Below, piece after piece: positions 1-5,206 of a stretch of DNA of 5,206 nt. Each line of letters opens with the position of its first letter. The stretch's first letter is position 1. The stretch is from positions 1 through 5,206 of the forward strand of contig CANJJP010000157.1 in NCBI GenBank assembly GCA_947474485.1, given 5' to 3'. The notes beneath the pieces are model-generated. The model had not been told where the DNA came from. It made no database searches and was given only the letters and a program-made list of their open reading frames with translations. Made by a program: the position numbers and the translations under genes. The stretch is from Bacteroidota bacterium. Lineage in GTDB: Bacteria; Bacteroidota; Bacteroidia; B-17B0; Aurantibacillaceae.

Positions 1-803
1 AACCAAATATGACCTGCATTGTTTACCTTAAATAATTCTACAACTGAATTTTGATCGCCATTTTCATACAAATCATGTTCTACTGTATAACCATCAGCTA
101 CAAGATCAGGTAGCATTGTATGTATTGGTGTGGCGTCAGTATTATTATGATTTGTCCAAAAGTTGATTAATGGACCTACACTCATGCCATAAGTATTAGC
201 TGTATAGGAAATGGTTTGATCTGCAGTTCCATGAAAATGAGCAACAGGTACTGGGCGTGTTGGATTGCAGGTAGAACTTATTTCTGTCCCAATTGTACCT
301 GCCATAGATGCAATTGCCGCTATACGAGAACTTAATTCACAAGCTAAACGTTGTGTCATAAAACCTCCCATCGAAAAACCCATGGAGTAAATTCGATTTT
401 GATTGATTGAGTATTGGGCACTGGTTGAATCAATAAGTGCATTCATAAATGCTACATCATTTATTGCTGCATTAGGATAATACCCAAATTGACCTGCACC
501 TGAGTGCCAAGCTGTAGAACCAACTACAGCATCGGTTAAAGCTTGAGGGCAAATTACAATGAAGTTTGCAGTATCAGCGATAAAGTTCATTCCTATGCCA
601 CTAAAATTGGTCATATTGTCTCCAAGTCCATGAAGTGTAAGTACTAATGGAACTGGATTAGCAGCGTTGTAAATTGCAGGCAAATAAATCCTATATTGTC
701 TTAAATTTCCTTGAAACGTAAAACTTTTATTTTGCCATTGTCCAAATAACGCAGAAGACAAAATAGTAAATATAAATAATGAAGAGTAAAGAACCTTTTT
801 CAT
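1..803 (-). CDS. Secreted alpha/beta-hydrolase, PHB depolymerase/LpqC-like esterase (3' end cut off by window edge)
   Basis: This is an open frame of 267 codons from an ATG at 803-801 to the window edge, with no stop seen, so the C-terminus is missing. Residues 1 to about 21 (MKKVLYSSLFIFTILSSALF) form a Sec signal peptide, so the enzyme is probably exported. The mature part shows the alpha/beta-hydrolase fold in order: the oxyanion-loop motif HGLGD (58-62), the nucleophile elbow GFSMGG with Ser144, HGTADQ with the likely acid Asp195, and AGHIW with the catalytic His265 at the very end. This order and spacing match the esterase/PHB depolymerase family (COG3509, LpqC-like), whose members cleave ester bonds in polyesters, feruloyl sugars or small esters; the substrate cannot be told. 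Cys155 and Cys179 could form a disulfide. The missing tail might carry a type IX secretion sorting domain, common on such proteins in Bacteroidota, but none is visible. No Shine-Dalgarno sequence precedes the ATG. The nearest upstream gene is 282 bases away and ends in its own terminator, so this gene is probably transcribed separately. Confidence 0.88.
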   Translation of the reverse strand, partial: MKKVLYSSLFIFTILSSALFGQWQNKSFTFQGNLRQYRIYLPAIYNAANPVPLVLTLHGLGDNMTNFSGIGMNFIADTANFIVICPQALTDAVVGSTAWHSGAGQFGYYPNAAINDVAFMNALIDSTSAQYSINQNRIYSMGFSMGGFMTQRLACELSSRIAAIASMAGTIGTEISSTCNPTRPVPVAHFHGTADQTISYTANTYGMSVGPLINFWTNHNNTDATPIHTMLPDLVADGYTVEHDLYENGDQNSVVELFKVNNAGHIW

Positions 804-907
804 ATTAATGAATTTGTTTTATAAGATGAAAATAGGAAAATTTTTTTAATAATTTTCAATAAATTTTCCTGTGTATGATCTGAAATAAGATTTGAGATAA
901 TAAAATT

Positions 908-934
908 GGCCTCAATTATCCTTTCAGGCCTCAA
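908..934. repeat. 8-base direct repeat GGCCTCAA, two copies 19 bases apart
   Basis: GGCCTCAA occurs at 908-915 and again at 927-934, separated by 11 bases, inside the gene-free stretch between guaA and the esterase. The copies lie 105 to 131 bases upstream of the esterase start and past the guaA terminator, so they could be part of the esterase's control region. A start-to-start distance of 19 bases places both copies on roughly the same face of the helix, as in a two-site operator. That role is inference only; no regulator gene is in view. The GGCCT and AGGCC ends could also pair as a 5-base stem with a 13-base loop, which is too weak to call a terminator. The repeat itself is directly visible. 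Confidence 0.5.
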
Positions 935-985
935 AAACATACTCAATCTGCTGAATGCCAGTTTGATAAGTTAAAATTAATAATC

Positions 986-1016
986 AAAAAAATGACCTCG
1001 AAATAATCGAGGTCAT
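986..1016 (-). terminator. Intrinsic terminator of guaA
   Basis: Read on the minus strand there is a perfect 10-base stem, ATGACCTCGA pairing with TCGAGGTCAT (plus-strand arms 1007-1016 and 992-1001), around a 5-base loop at 1002-1006. It is followed at once by a run of T (991-986). This is a textbook rho-independent terminator about 70 bases after the guaA stop. The other strand has no T-run after the stem, so it acts in the guaA direction only. That fits the downstream esterase being a separate unit on the same strand. Confidence 0.9.
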
Positions 1017-1051
1017 AATTAGTTCAAATACTATTTTTTTCAATTTAATTA

Positions 1052-1087
1052 AGGCTGATCCCGATAGCTATCGGGATGACGAAGCCT
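1052..1087. repeat. Perfect 20-base palindrome with outer arms, overlapping the guaA stop codon
   Basis: Positions 1058-1077 read ATCCCGATAGCTATCGGGAT, a perfect 20-base palindrome. As RNA it would form an 8-base stem capped by AGCU. Outside it, AGGCT (1052-1056) pairs with AGCCT (1083-1087), giving a second 5-base stem separated by an asymmetric bulge (1 base on one side, 5 on the other). The outer arm takes in two bases of the guaA stop codon at 1086-1088. No T-run follows, so it is not a standard terminator; the real terminator lies about 40 bases further on. Likely readings are a dispersed intergenic palindrome (REP-like) or an mRNA 3'-end stabilising hairpin. A protein-binding site is also possible. 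The structure is seen; the role is not known. Confidence 0.7.
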
Positions 1088-2618
1088 ATTCCCATTCAAT
1101 AGTAGCAGGTGGTTTAGAGCTTATGTCGTAAACAACTCTATTTACACCTTTTACTTTGTTGATGATATCGTTAGATACTTTTGCTAAAAACTCGTAAGGT
1201 AAATGGCACCAATCCGCCGTCATACCATCGGTTGAACTTACTGCGCGTAATGCAACTGCATTTTCGTAAGTACGCTCATCGCCCATAACGCCAACCGATT
1301 GAACAGGTAAAAAGATTGCACCTGCTTGCCACACTGTATCGTATAAGCCTGCAGACTTTAAACTGCTAATGAAAATATGATCAACTTCTTGTAATAATTT
1401 TACTTTTTCTTCGGTAATATCGCCAAGTATACGAATTGCTAAACCTGGTCCTGGGAAAGGGTGACGGCCAATTAATGCTTCATCCATGTGCAAGGCACGT
1501 CCAACACGTCTTACTTCATCCTTAAATAATGACTTAAGGGGCTCAACCACTTTTAGTTTCATATAATCAGGTAATCCACCAACATTATGATGCGACTTAA
1601 TAGTAGCTGAAGGACCTTTAACCGAAATACTTTCAATAATATCAGGGTAAATGGTTCCTTGTCCTAACCATTTCACATTCTCTATTTTGTGTGACTCTTG
1701 GTCGAACACATCAATAAATACTTTTCCTATTGCTTTACGTTTCTTTTCTGGATCGCTAATGCCAGCAAGAGCATCGTAAAATTGTTTTTTAGCATTAATA
1801 CCAATCACATTTAAACCCATGTGTTTATATGATGATAATACGTTTTCGAATTCATCTTTGCGTAACAAGCCATTATCAACAAATACACAATATAGGTTTT
1901 TGCCAATTGCCTTGTTAAGTAACACTGCTGCCACGCTCGAATCTACACCACCAGAAAGACCTAATACTACTTTATCATCACCTAATTGCTTTTTTAAATC
2001 TGCAACAGTAGTTTCTATAAATGATTCAGAAGTCCAAGTTCCTTTGCAACCACAAATATCGTAAACAAAGTTCTTTAATAATTGAGCTCCTTCTGTTGAG
2101 TGGTAAACCTCCGGGTGAAACTGAATTCCATAAGTTTGCTCTCCTTTAATTTGGTAACCTGCTACCTTTACATCGTGCGTGCTAGCAACGATTTCGTAAG
2201 TATCGGGAACGCTTAAAATGGTATCTGCATGACTCATCCATACTTGTGAGTTATCAGAAATGGTCTTAAATAAAGGATTTTCTTTATTAACGAAACTAAG
2301 ATTTGCTCTACCATACTCTCGAGAAGAAGAACGACCAACTTCGCCACCAAAAAAGTGCGCAAGATATTGTGCACCATAGCAAACGCCTAACAAAGGTACT
2401 TTACCTTTTATATTTGATAAATCAGGTTTTAGTGGATTTTCCTCACGAACCGAGTGTGGACTACCCGAAAGTATAATACCTTTAATGTTTGCTGTAATTT
2501 CAGGGATTTTGTTGTAAGGGTGAATCTCACAATATTCGTTTAACTCTCTAACTCTGCGCGCAATAAGCTGTGTGTATTGCGAACCAAAGTCGAGTATAAG
2601 TATCATTTCGTTTTGCAT
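1086..2618 (-). CDS. guaA: GMP synthase (glutamine-hydrolysing)
   Basis: GuaA makes GMP from XMP, ATP and glutamine in the cytoplasm, the last step of guanine nucleotide synthesis. Numbering is from the ATG at 2618 (510 residues, normal for the family). The class I glutamine amidotransferase domain comes first, from LILDFGSQYTQL near residue 7, with the catalytic triad Cys80 (GVCYG), His168 and Glu170 (QFHPE). Next is the ATP pyrophosphatase domain with its PP-loop SGGVDSS at 222-228. The C-terminal dimerisation and XMP-binding part carries GRHPFPGPG (385-393) and ends in the family signature KPPATIEWE (502-510). All key residues are present and the frame is intact. The frame opens two codons earlier with TTG at 2624, but that codon overlaps a promoter-like element, so it is an unlikely start; ATG 2618 or ATG 2606 (MILILDFGSQ) is more plausible. 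The gene stands alone: the gap to tolC is about 210 bases, and a strong terminator follows it. Confidence 0.97.
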   Translation of the reverse strand: MQNEMILILDFGSQYTQLIARRVRELNEYCEIHPYNKIPEITANIKGIILSGSPHSVREENPLKPDLSNIKGKVPLLGVCYGAQYLAHFFGGEVGRSSSREYGRANLSFVNKENPLFKTISDNSQVWMSHADTILSVPDTYEIVASTHDVKVAGYQIKGEQTYGIQFHPEVYHSTEGAQLLKNFVYDICGCKGTWTSESFIETTVADLKKQLGDDKVVLGLSGGVDSSVAAVLLNKAIGKNLYCVFVDNGLLRKDEFENVLSSYKHMGLNVIGINAKKQFYDALAGISDPEKKRKAIGKVFIDVFDQESHKIENVKWLGQGTIYPDIIESISVKGPSATIKSHHNVGGLPDYMKLKVVEPLKSLFKDEVRRVGRALHMDEALIGRHPFPGPGLAIRILGDITEEKVKLLQEVDHIFISSLKSAGLYDTVWQAGAIFLPVQSVGVMGDERTYENAVALRAVSSTDGMTADWCHLPYEFLAKVSNDIINKVKGVNRVVYDISSKPPATIEWE

Positions 2619-2621
2619 GCG

Positions 2622-2629
2622 CAAAGATA
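2622..2629 (-). promoter_or_regulatory. Likely guaA promoter, Bacteroidota -7 element
   Basis: The minus strand reads TATCTTTG at 2629-2622, an exact match to the Bacteroidota -7 consensus TAnnTTTG, and lies directly before guaA. I see no convincing TTG -33 element 17 to 23 bases upstream, so the match rests on one box. If used, transcription would begin a few bases downstream, around 2618-2610, giving a leaderless or nearly leaderless guaA message and no room for a guanine riboswitch. No Shine-Dalgarno sequence is present. Confidence 0.55.
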
Positions 2630-2727
2630 GAAATTAATGAAGAATTGAGTAGGGGAAATGAAAAATTGTTGATTTGTTTGGTGGAATTTTAGGGAATTGT
2701 GTTTTAGCTTACTATTATTTTATAAAC

Positions 2728-2748
2728 AAGCAATTCTTTCATTGGCTT
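2728..2748 (-). terminator. Weak hairpin downstream of the efflux operon, possible terminator
   Basis: On the minus strand AAGC(C)AAT (2748-2741) can pair with ATTGCTT (2734-2728) around a 6-base loop. This gives 7 base pairs with one bulged C, followed by GTTTATAAAA. It lies about 80 bases after the tolC stop and is the only candidate for the end of the efflux transcript in the gap. The stem is short, AT-rich and lacks a proper T-run, so it may not function; termination could instead be Rho-dependent or incomplete. Confidence 0.25.
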
Positions 2749-2828
2749 AGAAAGTGGGTTTTGGTTAATTAGGTTGTTGAGTTCATTGTTTTTATTTACT
2801 ATTTACTAATAAACCATTTTCTAATTAA

Positions 2829-4151
2829 CTACTTAACAATTCCTCCGCTTAATTTTAGCAAAGATGTTTCTGATAATTTGCCATTGTAGCGAGCATCTGC
2901 AAAATTGTTAATTGCATCCTCGTAACTTTGCTGTGCGACTTTTAATTCGATTGAGGTGCTTTGTCCCAATTTAAAACGTTCTAAAACAATATCTAAGTTT
3001 TCTTTTGCTAAGACAATGTTGGCTTGTTCCAATTCTAAAATCACTAAATCTTCTTCGTGTTTCTTAAACGCTTTTAAGAGATTTAATTGTGTTTGTGTTT
3101 TTACACTTTCGTATTGTAGGGTAGTGTATGCTAAATTTAGCTTTGCGTTCTTAACATTGTTAGCAGTTACAAAACCATTAAATATGTTCCAACTTGCTGT
3201 AACACCAAGGTTAAGCCCTAAGTTTTGATTTAGTAAAGAGAAACCAGCTTGGTTTTCGTTTCTTATAAAGATATAGTTAGCATTTAAATTTACTTTGGGT
3301 AAATATGTAGCTTTGGTTTCTTGTATGCTATATTTAGCAATGCTCGTGCTTTTTTGTGATAAAAGTAAATCGCTGTTTTTGTTGGTGATGCTTGTTTTTA
3401 ATTCGTCGTACTTAAATTGATTCAATAAAGGAATTTCATCGCTTACATCAAAATCTTGTTCCAAAGCAACAACCATCAATTGATTTAAGTTTTGTTTGCT
3501 TTCATTTAATAAACGTAATTGTTTTATTAAAGATGTTTGCTGCATACTCAAATCTAACTTTGCTTGAAGCACTTCGGTTTTAGCCGCTACTCCAATCTCT
3601 AATTTTTTCTGCGCTATTTTTAAACGCTCTTCCGAAACTACAATACTAGCTTTTAACCCGCTAATCACTTGTTTTTGTTTTACAATGGCGTAATAGCAAT
3701 TCATCACTTCCACTAATACGTTTTCAATTTTTAGTTTCATGTTAATAGCCCCCATTGCTTCCATTTCCTTCAGGCGCTGATGTGTTGCAAACATTTTTAA
3801 TCCATCAAAAACGGTCCAGCTTAAATATGCTCCTGTATTAATGTTTTGCGATTTTACTCCACCTTTATCAACTACTAATCCATTCGAGAATTCTTGTTTT
3901 GTGGCATTGTTGGCAGTGCTTCCGCTTGCATTTAAAGTAAGAGTAGGCAACATTCCTGCATTTCCTAAACTATTATTGTTGGCAGTTTGCTGCATTTCGT
4001 TTTTCGATAATTGAATATCGAAATTGTTTTTAAGTGCTAAGTCAACAGCTTGTTCAACTGTTAGTATGCTTTGTGCTTTTCCTACTGTACTAATAAAACA
4101 TATTAGTAGAAGCATTGCAAATTGTTTATTTATGTATATATTAAATTTCAT
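2829..4151 (-). CDS. TolC-like outer-membrane efflux protein
   Basis: This is a complete 440-residue protein of the TolC/OEP family (Pfam PF02321), which forms the trimeric outer-membrane and periplasmic channel of tripartite efflux pumps. Residues 1 to about 26 are a signal peptide with a hydrophobic core (FAMLLLICFISTVG) and a likely AxQ-type cleavage site at KAQS. The mature protein shows the family's internal duplication. The first half has MLPTLTLNASG (67-77), SWTVFDGLK (111-119) and a long helix with RLKIAQKKLEIGVAAKTEVL (176-195). The second half repeats this as YLPKVNLNANY (283-293), SWNIFNGF (320-327) and LDIVLERFKLGQSTSIEL (386-403). Long heptad-like helices fill the rest, as expected for the periplasmic tunnel. 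Length and architecture are normal. There is no lipobox: Cys18 lies inside the hydrophobic core without the right neighbours. The start is only 7 bases after the pump gene's stop, so the two are cotranscribed. The substrate cannot be deduced. Confidence 0.93.
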   Translation of the reverse strand: MKFNIYINKQFAMLLLICFISTVGKAQSILTVEQAVDLALKNNFDIQLSKNEMQQTANNNSLGNAGMLPTLTLNASGSTANNATKQEFSNGLVVDKGGVKSQNINTGAYLSWTVFDGLKMFATHQRLKEMEAMGAINMKLKIENVLVEVMNCYYAIVKQKQVISGLKASIVVSEERLKIAQKKLEIGVAAKTEVLQAKLDLSMQQTSLIKQLRLLNESKQNLNQLMVVALEQDFDVSDEIPLLNQFKYDELKTSITNKNSDLLLSQKSTSIAKYSIQETKATYLPKVNLNANYIFIRNENQAGFSLLNQNLGLNLGVTASWNIFNGFVTANNVKNAKLNLAYTTLQYESVKTQTQLNLLKAFKKHEEDLVILELEQANIVLAKENLDIVLERFKLGQSTSIELKVAQQSYEDAINNFADARYNGKLSETSLLKLSGGIVK

Positions 4152-4158
4152 TTCAATA

Positions 4159-5206
4159 TTATTCTATATATGAATCGTGTGGGATTTTTTCGCCGTTGTG
4201 TTCTTTTGAAAAGAAAGAATAGATAGCTGGAATAACGTATAAAGTAAGTATTAACGAAAATAATATTCCACCAACAATTACAATTCCCATTGCCATTCTA
4301 CTTTTTGATCCTGCACCTAATGCTAAAGCAATAGGCATAGCACCTAAAGCGGTTGCAATACTTGTCATTAAGATTGGGCGTAAACGAGCAGCTGCAGCTT
4401 CGTGTATTGCCTCGCGCACTGTTTTGCCTTGTTCTTTTAATTGATTTGCAAATTCTACAATTAAAATTCCATTTTTAGTTACTAAACCAATCAGCATAAT
4501 AATACCAATTTGACTAAAAATATTTAATGTTTGATTAAAGTACCAAAGCGAAATTAATGCTCCGCATAATGCAAGAGGTACCGTTAACATTATAGTTAAT
4601 GGATCAACAAAACTTTCGAATTGTGCAGCTAAAATTAAGTAGATAATAACAAGCGCTAAAATAAATGCAAACAATACATTGGATGAACTCTCAGCAAAAT
4701 CTCGTGAAGGACCTGTTAATGCTGTGGAGAAAGATTCGTTCAATACTTTTTTAGAGATACGTTCCATTTCTTCTATACCATCGCCAATTGTTTTTCCTTT
4801 TGCCAATGCAGCTGATACTGTTGCTGCTTGGTATCGATTGTAGTGAAATAATTGTGGCGGACTACTTTGTTCTTCCATGTTCACCACATTATCTAACTGC
4901 ACCATTTCACCTGTTTTGTTTTTAACGTAAATCGATTTTAAATCTAATGTTTCATTACGTTTATCTCTTTCAAACTGACCGATAACTTGGTATTGTTTTC
5001 CATCAATGTTGAAATAACTAAAGCGTTGTCCGCTTAAAGCAAGTTGTAAGGTTTGTGCAATATCACTTACAGAGATGCCCATTCCTTTTGCTTTTTCGCG
5101 ATTGATAGTGATGGCTAACTCTGGTTTATTAAATTTTAAATTCACATCAATGGTTTGGAACACTTTGCTTTTGTTCGCTTCTTCCAAAAACAATGGAAGC
5201 TTTTCT
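4159..5206 (-). CDS. RND efflux pump, inner-membrane permease (5' part missing, C-terminal third only)
   Basis: The frame is open to the window edge; the first complete codon ends at 5205 and 348 residues are visible, against about 1,020 to 1,050 for the whole family member. No true start is in view: the TTG at 5193 is an internal leucine codon. The part seen begins in the periplasmic docking and porter region (FNKPELAITINREKAKGMGIS) and runs through the last five membrane helices, starting near SNVLFAFILALVIIYLILAA and ending before a short polar tail. Alignment by eye to AcrB places its proton-relay residues Lys940, Arg971 and Thr978 on the Lys of GLVTKNGILIVEFA, the first Arg of RLRPILMTS and the Thr of that motif, so the proton-coupling machinery visible here is intact. 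The TM4 aspartates would lie outside the window. This pump uses the proton gradient to drive export through the TolC partner encoded 7 bases downstream. It looks like the HAE1 (drug or amphiphile) type rather than a heavy-metal pump, but the substrate is not determined. Confidence 0.94.
   Translation of the reverse strand, partial: EKLPLFLEEANKSKVFQTIDVNLKFNKPELAITINREKAKGMGISVSDIAQTLQLALSGQRFSYFNIDGKQYQVIGQFERDKRNETLDLKSIYVKNKTGEMVQLDNVVNMEEQSSPPQLFHYNRYQAATVSAALAKGKTIGDGIEEMERISKKVLNESFSTALTGPSRDFAESSSNVLFAFILALVIIYLILAAQFESFVDPLTIMLTVPLALCGALISLWYFNQTLNIFSQIGIIMLIGLVTKNGILIVEFANQLKEQGKTVREAIHEAAAARLRPILMTSIATALGAMPIALALGAGSKSRMAMGIVIVGGILFSLILTLYVIPAIYSFFSKEHNGEKIPHDSYIE

Noticed and set aside
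908..930. GGCCT/AGGCC inverted repeat as a second terminator
   Set aside because: The stem is only 5 base pairs with a 13-base loop and no clean T-run follows on either strand; the direct-repeat reading of the same bases is stronger.
1819..2064. An 81-codon open frame on the plus strand
   Set aside because: It lies wholly antisense to the conserved ATP pyrophosphatase and linker part of guaA, has no recognisable domain and no promoter, and is best explained as a chance frame opposite a real gene.
2794..2808. Tandem ATTTACT ATTTACT after the TolC-like gene
   Set aside because: Two 7-base copies in very AT-rich DNA are expected by chance; no further copies or structure were seen.
2625..2828. 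Possible guanine riboswitch or other leader RNA before guaA
   Set aside because: No purine-riboswitch core or stable three-way junction could be seen, and the promoter-like element lies right at the start codon, leaving no leader.
2956..3228. A 90-codon open frame on the plus strand
   Set aside because: It is antisense to the C-terminal half of the TolC-like gene, its composition (many Ser, Phe, Cys) is typical of the reverse of a helical protein, and no motif is visible.
4096..4101. Cysteine near the N-terminus of the TolC-like protein as a lipobox
   Set aside because: Cys18 is preceded by LLI and sits in the middle of the hydrophobic core; the small residue needed just before the cysteine is absent, and a normal cleavage site follows at KAQS.

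Overview
The window looks like chromosomal DNA from a member of the Bacteroidota, probably a Flavobacteriales- or Sphingobacteriales-like lineage. It is AT-rich, its starts lack Shine-Dalgarno sequences, a match to the Bacteroidota -7 promoter element (TAnnTTTG) sits immediately before guaA, and the proteins have the look of that phylum. This assignment is an inference from sequence style, not from a marker gene. All four supported genes lie on the minus strand, so transcription runs from high to low coordinates.

Layout, in the order of transcription. Positions 5206-4159 carry the C-terminal third of an RND-family inner-membrane efflux pump; the gene is cut by the window edge. Seven bases later, at 4151-2829, comes a complete TolC-like outer-membrane efflux protein with a signal peptide. 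The two form the distal part of a tripartite efflux operon, whose periplasmic adaptor gene and the rest of the pump would be expected beyond position 5206. A 200-base AT-rich gap (2619-2828) holds at most a weak hairpin and then the likely guaA promoter. guaA (2618-1086) encodes a complete GMP synthetase with glutaminase, ATP pyrophosphatase and dimerisation domains. Its 3' end carries two hairpins: a palindromic element that overlaps the stop codon, then a clear intrinsic terminator. After a 282-base gene-free gap, which also contains a spaced 8-base direct repeat, comes the N-terminal 267 residues of a secreted alpha/beta-hydrolase of the PHB depolymerase/LpqC type (803-1), truncated by the window edge just after its catalytic histidine.

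Functionally this is three independent units: drug or metabolite efflux (RND plus TolC), purine nucleotide synthesis (guaA), and an exported esterase. I found no mobile element, CRISPR array, tRNA, rRNA or defence system. The coding content is ordinary. The points worth a second look are non-coding: the stop-overlapping palindrome, the promoter that overlaps the guaA start region, and the direct repeat upstream of the esterase.
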